Shown here: piece by piece, positions 1-6,816 of the stretch
How the letters are laid out: every line of letters begins with the position of its first letter
Position numbering within the stretch: position 1 is the stretch's first letter
DNA from: Bdellovibrionota bacterium
GTDB lineage: Bacteria > Bdellovibrionota > Bacteriovoracia > Bacteriovoracales > Bacteriovoracaceae
DNA length: 34,098 nucleotides
Assembly: GCA_030836365.1 (NCBI GenBank)
Contig: JAURQB010000162.1
Span: forward strand, 1-34,098
Reading direction: 5' to 3'
Notes under the pieces: generated by a model
Told to the model about the DNA's origin: nothing
What the model saw: only the letters and a program-made list of their open reading frames with translations
Databases searched by the model: none
Made by a program: the position numbers and the translations under genes

Positions 1-295
1 AGCTACAAAAAAGAAGGCTACGAAGAAAAAAGCTACAAAGAAAAAAGTAGCGAAGAAAAAAGTAGCGAAGAAAAAGGTAGCGAAGAAAAAGGTAGCTAAA
101 AAAGCTGCTAAAAAGAAAGCTACTAAGAAAAAAGCTACTAAAAAGAAAGCTACGAAGAAAAAAGTAGCGAAGAAAAAGGTAGCGAAGAAAAAGGTAGCTA
201 AAAAAGCTACGAAGAAGAAAGCTACAAAGAAAAAAGCAGCGAAAAAATCTACAAAGAAAAAAGTTGCTAAAAAAAGAGTAGCAAAGAAAAAATAA
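1..295 (+). CDS. Lys/Ala-rich histone H1-like protein, C-terminal tail (5' truncated)
   Basis: The open frame enters from the left edge (codons begin at base 2) and ends at TAA 293-295, giving 97 visible residues made almost only of Lys, Ala, Thr and Val in a five-residue rhythm of the type A-T-K-K-K or V-A-K-K-K, with a single Ser and a single Arg. Such tails are known from eukaryotic histone H1 and from bacterial H1-like nucleoid proteins, where they bind DNA through charge. The N-terminal part that would identify the family lies outside the window. Codons alternate among near-identical units and an exact 56-bp stretch recurs at an offset of 102 bp, so the tail has probably grown and shrunk by in-frame recombination. 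A nucleoid role is inferred from composition only; a ribosomal or other basic protein with a KKA tail cannot be excluded. Confidence 0.75.
   Translation, partial: ATKKKATKKKATKKKVAKKKVAKKKVAKKKVAKKAAKKKATKKKATKKKATKKKVAKKKVAKKKVAKKATKKKATKKKAAKKSTKKKVAKKRVAKKK
51..208. repeat. In-frame direct repeat, 56 bp, offset 102 bp
   Basis: Bases 51-106 and 153-208 are identical over 56 bp. The 102-bp offset equals 34 codons, so gain or loss of one unit keeps the frame. Shorter 15-bp units encoding V-A-K-K-K or A-T-K-K-K fill the rest of the coding tail. Confidence 0.85.
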
Positions 296-303
296 ATAAT
301 TAT

Positions 304-330
304 GCCTCAGCTTGTCTGGGGCTTATTTTA
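304..330 (+). terminator. First hairpin of a tandem terminator region
   Basis: GCCTCAG (304-310) pairs with CTGGGGC (316-322, one G-U pair) around a five-base loop, followed by a T-rich but interrupted tract. It starts 9 bases after the stop codon of the histone-like gene. By itself it is a weaker terminator than the perfect hairpin at 338. Confidence 0.4.
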
Positions 331-337
331 TTTATCT

Positions 338-363
338 AAGCCCCTGAATTCAGGGGCTTTTTT
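338..363 (+). terminator. Rho-independent terminator of the histone-like gene
   Basis: A perfect palindrome of 22 bases (338-359, arms AAGCCCCTG and CAGGGGCTT around the EcoRI-like centre GAATTC) is followed by a run of T (358-363). It separates the upstream gene from miaB and could also work on the opposite strand because the 5' flank is A-containing. Confidence 0.85.
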
Positions 364-457
364 GTGCCAAAAATTCAAATTTACAAAAATAATTATTCCT
401 GATAGTCTCGCCGCGAAAAACCCGTAAATATGAAGACTTACCAAAGGTAGAGAGAAA

Positions 458-1909
458 ATGACTAGTAGCGGCTTAGGTGTAAGAACAAACGATCTAAAAG
501 AAGAGGTCATTGTTGACCCAACAACTGGCGAAAAAAGTGTGAAAGTCGGTGATATAAATTTTCCGGCAAGGAAAGTTTGGATGAAAACATTTGGTTGCCA
601 AATGAACTATCACGATTCCGAAAGAATTTTATCTCACCTCAAAGATTTAAACTTTACCCACACAGAAGACCTAAACAATGCTGATTTAGTGCTCTTCAAT
701 ACTTGCGCGATAAGAGATCTCTCTAACAATAAATTTTATTCACAGCTAGGCGAGATCAAGCATGCGAAGAAAAAGAAAAATAGTTTAGTTGTTGGTGTCG
801 GCGGTTGTGTTGCCCAAACAGAGGGAAAAGAGCTTGTTAAAAAATACGAGCACCTTGACTTTGCTTTTGGAACGGATGTCATTGATACAATTAATGATAT
901 GGTTTACCGCGTATATGCAGGTGATAATAAATTTACAATTAATTCATGGGATAGAAGCGAGAACTTCTCTATTGAAACGAAGATTAACCATGGTACCCCT
1001 CAAGCTTTCGTTAACATTATAAAAGGTTGTAATAAATACTGCTCATATTGTATTGTTCCCTACACTAGGGGCAAGGAGCGATCACGTCTCAAAAGTGAAG
1101 TTGTCGACGATGTCAGAAAGCTTGTTGAATATCAAGGGGTCCAAGAGGTCACTCTTTTAGGGCAAAATGTTAATTCCTATGGGAAGGAAAACAATGAGTC
1201 TCTGGCCGAGCTTATCACAGACCTGGATCAAATTAATGGATTGGAGCTAATTCGTTATACCACTAGTCACCCTTATGATGTTAGTGATGAGTTAATTCAA
1301 GTTCATGGAGAATCAAAGAAGTTATCAAAACATTTACACCTTCCCGTTCAGTCTGGTTCAAATACAGTGCTGGAGCGAATGCTTCGAGAGTACACGATGG
1401 AGCACTATCTTGGCTTGCTTGATAAACTTAGAAAAGCTCAGCCTGAAATAGTTCTAAGTACCGACATCATTGTTGGTTTCGTAAATGAAACACAAGAAGA
1501 GTTTGAGGCAACTCTTGATCTTTTGGATAAGGCTCAATTTGATTCAATTTATAGTTATGCTTATTCAATGAGAAATAAAACAAGGGCGTCAAAAATGGTT
1601 GATCATCTCTCTGATGAAGTACGAGGAGAGAGATTAAGGCATCTTCAAAAGTATCAATTAGGAATTCAAGAAAAAATTCGTCAAGGCTTAGTTGGGCAAG
1701 AGTTCAGAGTGCTCGTTGATGGTACTTCAAACATGGGTGGAGTAAAGAAATGGAAAGGCCGAACAAACTGCAATAGGGTAGTTCACTTTCTGCCAACTAA
1801 CGAAGAACAAAATCTACTTTGGAATTGGGTTGATGTTCGGGTGATTTCGGCAACTGCTTTGTCTTGCCAAGGAGAGTTACTCCACACTTTGGGCAGAAAA
1901 CTACAATAA
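458..1909 (+). CDS. miaB: MiaB, tRNA 2-methylthio-N6-dimethylallyladenosine synthase
   Basis: Radical-SAM methylthiotransferase of 483 residues, the usual size for the family, acting in the cytoplasm on A37 of tRNAs that read UNN codons. The three domains are visible. The N-terminal UPF0004 domain has the auxiliary-cluster cysteines C47 (in K-T-F-G-C-Q-M-N), C83 (N-T-C-A-I-R) and C117 (G-G-C-V-A-Q). The radical-SAM core has C191, C195 and C198 in CxxxCxxC, followed by IVPYTRG. A C-terminal TRAM-like RNA-binding part lies at about 415-480. FGCQMN and the CIVPYTRG context favour MiaB over the related MtaB and RimO. There are about 35 residues before the first motif. The ATG at 458 has only a weak AGAGAG ribosome site, so an internal start is possible. 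It appears monocistronic, behind a strong terminator. Confidence 0.93.
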   Translation: MTSSGLGVRTNDLKEEVIVDPTTGEKSVKVGDINFPARKVWMKTFGCQMNYHDSERILSHLKDLNFTHTEDLNNADLVLFNTCAIRDLSNNKFYSQLGEIKHAKKKKNSLVVGVGGCVAQTEGKELVKKYEHLDFAFGTDVIDTINDMVYRVYAGDNKFTINSWDRSENFSIETKINHGTPQAFVNIIKGCNKYCSYCIVPYTRGKERSRLKSEVVDDVRKLVEYQGVQEVTLLGQNVNSYGKENNESLAELITDLDQINGLELIRYTTSHPYDVSDELIQVHGESKKLSKHLHLPVQSGSNTVLERMLREYTMEHYLGLLDKLRKAQPEIVLSTDIIVGFVNETQEEFEATLDLLDKAQFDSIYSYAYSMRNKTRASKMVDHLSDEVRGERLRHLQKYQLGIQEKIRQGLVGQEFRVLVDGTSNMGGVKKWKGRTNCNRVVHFLPTNEEQNLLWNWVDVRVISATALSCQGELLHTLGRKLQ

Positions 1910-1945
1910 TTTTAGTTTTTTTCAAATTCAGTATATTATTGATGA

Positions 1946-2554
1946 ATGAAGATAATCATTTCAATAATACTATTTATCCCTTCTGTATGCTTGTCATTCG
2001 TCGAAACAGACTTGAACTTCGTCTACGATAAACAAATATTTGGAGCAGCGAGAGACAATTTTCAAGTCTCTAGAACCTACAATTTAAACCTGGCGTGGTA
2101 CTTAACAGGTCGAACTGCTCTTGAAGTAGGTTATGGATTGGGAACAATTAGAACAACTGAGAATTCAAGTTATGAAATTGATGGGACAGGACTTGAAATC
2201 TACGGCCATGAAAATACAGTGAAAAATATTTATTACTCTGTTGGCATTAGGCAATCCTTTGCCGCGAGAAGCTCATTTTTGAGACCCATGATCTCACTAG
2301 GCTATGCGAAACAAGAGATTACTGACCAAACGTCATATAAAATTCGAGTCATTGGCCAGCAAGAGGGTGGAACCCTCGAGCAAGAGGCTGAATTAATGGA
2401 AAGTGACTCCGTTTTTGCGACGCTCGCCTTAACAATTCGATTATCTCAATTTTTTTCCATCAAAACGTCAGTGCAAACAGTTTTTCCTGGGTTTGAATTT
2501 GAAAAAGCTAGGGATGATTTAAAGTATATGGCCGGTATTATGTGGGTTTTTTAA
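1946..2554 (+). CDS. Small outer-membrane beta-barrel protein, secreted
   Basis: A 202-residue protein with a clear signal peptide (residues 1-17, charged start then I/L/F-rich core, probable cleavage after C-L-S). The mature part has alternating hydrophobic and polar residues, many Tyr and Gly in strand-like patterns (such as LNLAWYLTGRTALEVGYGLG), and ends in W-V-F with a terminal Phe. These are typical of eight-stranded barrels of the OmpA/OmpX-like class assembled by BAM. No specific family is recognised and no ligand can be named. It lies 36 bases after miaB and only 3 bases before the next gene, so it probably leads a three-gene operon with the aminopeptidase-like and GshB-like genes. 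An overlapping upstream ATG at 1942 is out of frame. Confidence 0.7.
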   Translation: MKIIISIILFIPSVCLSFVETDLNFVYDKQIFGAARDNFQVSRTYNLNLAWYLTGRTALEVGYGLGTIRTTENSSYEIDGTGLEIYGHENTVKNIYYSVGIRQSFAARSSFLRPMISLGYAKQEITDQTSYKIRVIGQQEGGTLEQEAELMESDSVFATLALTIRLSQFFSIKTSVQTVFPGFEFEKARDDLKYMAGIMWVF

Positions 2555-2557
2555 AAG

Positions 2558-3604
2558 GTGAAATTACTAATCCTTTTCTTAATAACAAGCTCTTGTATTA
2601 GTTGTGCAAAGCTTACCTATTTAACTTCTCAATCCATAGAGCAAATAAAACTTATTTCAACAGGTGACCCCATTAACGAGGTGATTAATTCGACCGCGAG
2701 AACTGAGCAAGAAAGAGTAAAACTACAAAATATTTTAAAGTACAAAATTTTTTTTTCTGAGTACTTAGGAGAAGAGCTTGGTGATACTTATTCCAAGGTA
2801 ATATTTCTCGATAGGGAAAATGTATCTCAATTAGTCATTAGCTCAAGCTGGGAGCAAATTAAGCCTCTTAAAGAGTGTTTTTTAGTTGTTGGTTGTTTTC
2901 CTTACCTGGGTTTCTTTGAGAAAGAGGATGCTATTCATTACCGTGATAAAATGCGAAAGAATGGTTTTAGCTCGCACATAAGGCCAGTTAATGCTTATTC
3001 AACCCTAGGCCATTTTAGTGATCGAGTGCTTTCTTCATTTTTTAATTATTCAGAAGCAGGACTAGCCAATTTAATCTTTCACGAACTTGTGCATTCAAAA
3101 ATTTTTTTCAAAAATGGAGTAAGCTTTAATGAAAATATTGCGAATTTTATCGCAGAAGAGCTCGTTTCTATCTATTTTAAAAAAACGATAAATGATCAGG
3201 ATCAAGAGCAAAAGATAAGACTTATTCATCAAAAGGTTAATCAAATGATCACAAAAAAGGTAGATGAGATCAACAGAAGTATGGAGACTGTCTCAAGTAA
3301 CGAGAAAAAGAATACGATGAAAGAATCTATTATTAAGAATTTTGGGAACAAATTTCGTTCGGATTTGATTGAAACTTGTAAAGAGCATGATGTAAAAGAA
3401 AGTATATGTTTATCTTATGATAGGAAGTGGACGCCAAGTAAACTTGCTGCGATTGGCACGTATAGTATGTTGCAAGATTCAATAAGGGCATATTATCGAC
3501 AAAGGTTTACCGACATCAGATCATTTTACAAGTATTTAAAATCCGAGTATCTTAAGGGCACTCAATCTAATGAAATGATTAATTTGATTAACCAAAAGCA
3601 GTAA
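2558..3604 (+). CDS. Predicted zinc aminopeptidase lipoprotein (HExxH family)
   Basis: A 348-residue protein starting at GTG 2558, three bases after the upstream stop. Residues 1-16 form a short lipoprotein-type signal ending in C-I-S-C, so C16 is probably lipidated; C13 makes the lipobox imperfect. The centre carries S-E-A-G-L-A-N-L-I-F-H-E-L-V-H with H175, E176 and H179, and then G-V-S-F-N-E-N-I-A with E192. That is the HExxH plus downstream Glu layout of the predicted aminopeptidase family I know as PF10023, where this block reads approximately LANxIFHELxH...FNExxA. The C-terminal 150 residues are charged and helical. The likely location is the periplasmic face of a membrane. Substrate is unknown. 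The neighbouring GshB-like ligase may hint at small-peptide metabolism, but that is only a guess from context. Confidence 0.75.
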   Translation: MKLLILFLITSSCISCAKLTYLTSQSIEQIKLISTGDPINEVINSTARTEQERVKLQNILKYKIFFSEYLGEELGDTYSKVIFLDRENVSQLVISSSWEQIKPLKECFLVVGCFPYLGFFEKEDAIHYRDKMRKNGFSSHIRPVNAYSTLGHFSDRVLSSFFNYSEAGLANLIFHELVHSKIFFKNGVSFNENIANFIAEELVSIYFKKTINDQDQEQKIRLIHQKVNQMITKKVDEINRSMETVSSNEKKNTMKESIIKNFGNKFRSDLIETCKEHDVKESICLSYDRKWTPSKLAAIGTYSMLQDSIRAYYRQRFTDIRSFYKYLKSEYLKGTQSNEMINLINQKQ

Positions 3605-3608
3605 AAAC

Positions 3609-4571
3609 ATGTCACGACATATTATATTTATTGATCCCCTGGAAAAATTGGTACCTAAAAAAGATAGTAGTTTACTTCTCGCGCACGAATTAAAAAAAGC
3701 AGGCGAAGACGTAAACATTTTATTTAAGGATAATTTATTTTTGTTTACTGAGTTTGGACAAAAGTTATCCGTTTCCTTATTTCAATCTCAAATAAACGAC
3801 GACTTCTATTTGGATAATTTTTCAATCCAAGACGAGCTTGAAATTGAGTTAAATGAAAAAGATATTATTCACATGAGACTTGAGCCTCCATTTGACCTTA
3901 GCTACATGAGAAGTTTATGGATGCTGAACTATTTAAAGAAAAATAATGGCTGCAAAATTATCAATGATCCTTCAGGTATTCTTTTAAATAACGAGAAAAT
4001 ATCGAGTTTTCTTTCAGATGATTATATTGATACGTTTATTGGTTCCTCCTGTTTAAAGTTCCTAGAATTTGTAGATAGATACAAATCTATAGGTAGCGCA
4101 TCTCTTATTTTAAAACCAATTGATTTATTTCAAGGAATTGGGGTAAAGAAAGTTAACCTCGATCAAACTAAAGAAGAGCTTTCTCATATATTTTTAGAAA
4201 TGGTTAAAGAGTTTAAAGGCCCTGTCATGGTGCAGCCATTTCAAGAAGAAATTATTAAAGGTGAAATTAGATCTATATATTTTGATAATAAGCTTATTGG
4301 GGCAATCAAAAAAGTTCCGGTTGAAGGAAGCTTTCTTGCTAATATTGCCCAGGGCGCGAGTTTTGAAAAGCATCACCTGACACCAAAGCAAACTCAAAAC
4401 TGTGAAAAGGTTTGTTCCGAACTGGGAGAATCCGTTCCATGGGTTGCATTTGATATTATTGGTGATCGAATCTCAGAGGTCAATGTGACTTGTCCTGGAT
4501 TATTAGTCGAGGTCAGTAAGGCAGAGAAGCGAAACCTGGCCGCCGATATCGTTTCAAGTTTATTACATTAA
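3609..4571 (+). CDS. gshB: ATP-grasp ligase resembling glutathione synthetase
   Basis: A 320-residue soluble protein, close to the usual length of prokaryotic GshB, which joins gamma-glutamylcysteine and glycine using ATP. Recognisable blocks in order are R-L-E-P-P-F-D (90-96), matching the MRxDPPFD block; I-L-K-P-I-D (167-172), for the ATP-binding lysine; M-V-Q-P-F (207-211) with G-E-I-R; a conserved V-P-V-E-G..L-A-N-I-A-Q-G stretch; and D-I-I-G-D-R-I-S-E-V-N-V-T-C-P-G (282-297), corresponding to DVIGxxLTEINVTSP. The glycine-rich loop differs from the usual GMGG form, reading L-F-Q-G-I-G. Substrate specificity may therefore have drifted. No gshA is in the window. The gene follows the aminopeptidase-like gene by four bases, so the two are almost certainly co-transcribed. 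Confidence 0.8.
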   Translation: MSRHIIFIDPLEKLVPKKDSSLLLAHELKKAGEDVNILFKDNLFLFTEFGQKLSVSLFQSQINDDFYLDNFSIQDELEIELNEKDIIHMRLEPPFDLSYMRSLWMLNYLKKNNGCKIINDPSGILLNNEKISSFLSDDYIDTFIGSSCLKFLEFVDRYKSIGSASLILKPIDLFQGIGVKKVNLDQTKEELSHIFLEMVKEFKGPVMVQPFQEEIIKGEIRSIYFDNKLIGAIKKVPVEGSFLANIAQGASFEKHHLTPKQTQNCEKVCSELGESVPWVAFDIIGDRISEVNVTCPGLLVEVSKAEKRNLAADIVSSLLH

Positions 4572-4591
4572 TAAATCATCATTCGGATAAG

Positions 4592-4619
4592 TTAATCTAG
4601 CATCATTTAAATAGATTAA
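4592..4619. terminator. AT-rich inverted repeat between convergent genes
   Basis: TTAATCTA (4592-4599) and TAGATTAA (4612-4619) are perfect complements around a 12-base loop, placed midway between the convergent stops at 4571 and 4632. The stem has only one G-C pair and no strong T-tract, so termination function is uncertain. Confidence 0.3.
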
Positions 4620-4631
4620 TGTGAAGTCAGT

Positions 4632-5387
4632 TTATTGAGGAATATCTTTTGTGTGATCCGTGGCAATTTGAAGCCCTACACTAAAGCAATCATTTGCCCA
4701 GACAAAGGAAAATGGACAATAGATTTCATAATTGCTGTCATTTACATCTTTCGCATAGGTACATGAGTAGTCCCATTTTGCATCCAGGATTTCAATAATA
4801 AATGGCTCACTGGACTGAGGGATTGAAAACTCATGGACTTCACTGCATCCATCGACTGAAATATCATCAAAAATATGAGTGGATTGATATCCATATGCTC
4901 CTTCAACTTTTATACCTACTTTAACCTGCAGTTTTTGATAATTAATGGGAAGCATTTTGCATTCTTCATTTGTTGAAGTTGTTTCTCCCTGTCCTGGAGA
5001 AGGGTTGGCAAGTACACGGATATTTAATCTTGAATCAGTTAAAAATATTTCCTGATCTCCTGCGCCTTGAAAATTTGGATCATCTTTTGAAGACCACTGA
5101 ACAACTCCTGATCCTTCATTGCCTTTGCCAATAATAGGTGAAATCGTAATATAATTATTACTACTATCCCCTGTTCCATCTGCGTAGCAATTGCTTGAGC
5201 TGCCCGTTGTTGAGCCTCCAGACTTTGATGGATCAATCACATTGCTGACGTCATCAGTATTGTCAGAGTTTCCTTCTTCTGTGTCAGTAGTTGAACCTAC
5301 GGAGTCGACCTGATTTACTTTTCGATCGCAGCCAATTGAAAAACTAAGAAGTGTTAGTAGAGCAATTAAGTATGGAATATTCTTCAT
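4632..5387 (-). CDS. Cys-rich lipoprotein of unknown function
   Basis: A 251-residue protein with a lipoprotein signal: M-K-N then a hydrophobic core ending in S-I-G-C, so C20 is the likely lipidated residue. Residues about 25-65 form a flexible Ser/Thr/Gly/Asp/Glu-rich linker that would hold the rest away from the membrane. The globular part contains six further cysteines (in NCYAD, EECKM, DGCSE, YSCTY, YCPFS and NDCFS), an even number consistent with disulfides in the periplasm or at the surface. No family is recognised. The ATG has a good AGAGG ribosome site seven or eight bases upstream. It is transcribed away from the sigma-like gene, with 116 bases between the two starts. Confidence 0.75.
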   Translation of the reverse strand: MKNIPYLIALLTLLSFSIGCDRKVNQVDSVGSTTDTEEGNSDNTDDVSNVIDPSKSGGSTTGSSSNCYADGTGDSSNNYITISPIIGKGNEGSGVVQWSSKDDPNFQGAGDQEIFLTDSRLNIRVLANPSPGQGETTSTNEECKMLPINYQKLQVKVGIKVEGAYGYQSTHIFDDISVDGCSEVHEFSIPQSSEPFIIEILDAKWDYSCTYAKDVNDSNYEIYCPFSFVWANDCFSVGLQIATDHTKDIPQ

Positions 5388-5449
5388 GTGTAACCTCTTA
5401 TTCCTAATCGGTTAATTGTGCATAATATGAAGAAATTTTTATTTATATG

Positions 5450-5479
5450 TTGAAAACTTGCAGGGTTTTTCCCAATAAA
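5450..5479 (+). promoter_or_regulatory. Possible sigma-70-type promoter for the sigma-like/anti-sigma-like pair
   Basis: TTGAAA at 5450-5455 and AATAAA at 5474-5479 are separated by 18 bases, about 20 bases before the translation start. The match is moderate and the surrounding DNA is AT-rich, so chance resemblance is a real possibility. Confidence 0.3.
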
Positions 5480-5506
5480 ATAAATTTATCGGTAAAATGG
5501 TAATTG

Positions 5507-5854
5507 ATGGAAAAAGCAACCTTAAATCTTAGTAAACAAGTAAGTATTCTTGCAGACTATTTAAAAATAAATAGAAGAGAGATTTACAAAGTTAAAACGA
5601 ACTATCTTTTAACTTCGTTCGAAGACGAAAAAATGTTTAGAGTAATGGTAAAACATTATATTAGAATGAAAAAGCCTCATGTTCCGAAACAGTTTTTAAA
5701 AATGGAGTGGATTGTGACGGTTCTATTTTTTGGTCTAGGCATAGACTTAGCTCATATCTCTGATCTAATTGAAAAGCCTTTAAACCAGGTAAAGATTTAT
5801 TTTTTTTCAGGTAAACATAAATTATTGATAATGGAAGAAAGTGAAAGAATGTAA
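5507..5854 (+). CDS. Mini protein resembling sigma factor region 4 (helix-turn-helix)
   Basis: A 115-residue protein from ATG 5507; a TTG directly before it would add one residue. The C-terminal half, about residues 62-108, reads like ECF sigma region 4: a helix, then L-G-I-D-L-A-H-I-S-D-L-I-E-K-P-L-N-Q-V-K, matching the G-x-S-x-x-E-I-A-x-x-L-x-x-P-x-x-T-V-K recognition pattern, then a basic S-G-K-H-K-L-L segment. The N-terminal half is helical and basic, but I cannot find the region 2 motifs needed to bind the core enzyme and melt a -10 element. The next gene overlaps this one by 14 bases and has the zinc anti-sigma motif, which supports a sigma/anti-sigma interpretation. Alternatives are a LuxR- or Xre-like regulator or a split sigma factor whose other half lies elsewhere. 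The family call is inference. Confidence 0.55.
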   Translation: MEKATLNLSKQVSILADYLKINRREIYKVKTNYLLTSFEDEKMFRVMVKHYIRMKKPHVPKQFLKMEWIVTVLFFGLGIDLAHISDLIEKPLNQVKIYFFSGKHKLLIMEESERM

Positions 5855-6026
5855 GCTAAAGAGCTATATTCAAGATAAAGGAGAGTTCTCTCTATCTCTT
5901 GAGGTCGATTTATCTAAGCATTTAGAGACCTGTGAGCTGTGCAAAGACATATACCTGAATAAAATCAAAGAGAATAAAAAGCTGAAAGACTTTTTCAAAG
6001 ATTTATATTTAACCCATAGTAAATAG
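5841..6026 (+). CDS. Small zinc-finger anti-sigma-like protein (HxxxCxxC)
   Basis: A 61-residue protein starting at GTG 5841, overlapping the upstream gene by 14 bases, which suggests translational coupling. Residues 27-34 read H-L-E-T-C-E-L-C. This is the HxxxCxxC core of the ZAS zinc anti-sigma domain, preceded by an acidic/hydrophobic helix (L-S-L-E-V-D-L-S-K) as in that family. The rest is Lys-rich helix and there is no membrane segment, so it would be a soluble inhibitor. ZAS proteins usually need a further upstream Cys or His; C4 is a candidate. Its position directly behind a region-4-like protein fits a cognate regulator pair. Its last 32 bases overlap the 3' end of the opposite-strand TonB-like gene. 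Confidence 0.6.
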   Translation: MKECKLKSYIQDKGEFSLSLEVDLSKHLETCELCKDIYLNKIKENKKLKDFFKDLYLTHSK

Positions 6027-6684
6027 TAAAAGTTTGATCTTTTGCAATTAGTTCCTTAGGGGGATTTTGAATGATACGTATTTTCTCAAGTGAGCGGAGA
6101 AATTTCTCCTGAACTCTATCATTGTTTGCCCATTTTAGAATTTTTAAATGTTGAGCATGACCATTCTTGTCAAATATAATTTTACCCATCATCAGTTCAC
6201 TTTCTATTATTTCGCCATTTTGAAATAGTTCAAAAAAATTTAAATTGAGTTGATTAAAATATGATTCCATTATTCTTTGGTAGAAAGAGTAGTACTTATT
6301 TTTTTCAAGCTCTTTGCCTTTTGAGTTTGTAATGGCAACACTGCCAACTTGCATTCTATGGCCTGTATTAGCGCTTTCCTGAGAGACAGACATTTTTATA
6401 ATGTCATTAATTGAAGCTTCCGCACTCTTATATTGTCTTTTGTTTTTGATCGCTTGTTTAAAATTATTGGTTTTTGTTTTCTGAACCTTGGAGCGCTTAG
6501 GCTTGTACGCCCTGCTATTCAAAGGCCGAAGATTGATTTTAAGTGGTATTGACTGGAGGGGGGTCGTGTCTTTTGAGCTCGTTAAAATTTGAGTTTCTTT
6601 ATTTAATTCATTATTGGTCGTAATTAGTCCCAGATGAATAATAAGAGAGAGGACAAGACAAGTAAAAGCTCTATTTCCTGACAT
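5995..6684 (-). CDS. TonB-like energy-transducer protein
   Basis: A 229-residue protein with the TonB layout. It has a short cytoplasmic N-terminus, one hydrophobic segment (about residues 7-23), and a long Lys/Arg/Asn-rich linker (about 50-90, R-A-Y-K-P-K-R-S-K and similar), which is basic rather than Pro-Glu/Pro-Lys repeated. A folded C-terminal domain (about 130-229) ends in N-P-P-K-E-L-I-A-K-D-Q-T-F-T-I-Y-Y-G-L. That end resembles the last strands of TonB_C, where the pattern is P-P-x-E-L followed by a beta strand. In TonB this domain contacts outer-membrane receptors using proton-motive force from ExbBD; no exbBD or receptor is nearby. The SxxxH pattern in the membrane helix, which TonB uses with ExbB, is possible here (S13 and H17). 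It could also be a structural periplasm-spanning protein. Confidence 0.6.
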   Translation of the reverse strand: MSGNRAFTCLVLSLIIHLGLITTNNELNKETQILTSSKDTTPLQSIPLKINLRPLNSRAYKPKRSKVQKTKTNNFKQAIKNKRQYKSAEASINDIIKMSVSQESANTGHRMQVGSVAITNSKGKELEKNKYYSFYQRIMESYFNQLNLNFFELFQNGEIIESELMMGKIIFDKNGHAQHLKILKWANNDRVQEKFLRSLEKIRIIQNPPKELIAKDQTFTIYYGLNINL

Positions 6685-6816
6685 CCTAAAACCCTATCAA
6701 CGGCTGTTTTAGTCTGCAATTTAATTTAACGTAAATAGGGATTATTTATCACTCTTGACTACAATATAAGCTCAGGAGAGAATTGTATCAGCGTTTTTCA
6801 CCAGGATGGTTGAGAT

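Noticed and set aside
1..295. Tandem repeats considered as a CRISPR or minisatellite
   Set aside because: They are in-frame coding repeats of a Lys/Ala-rich tail, without unique spacers.
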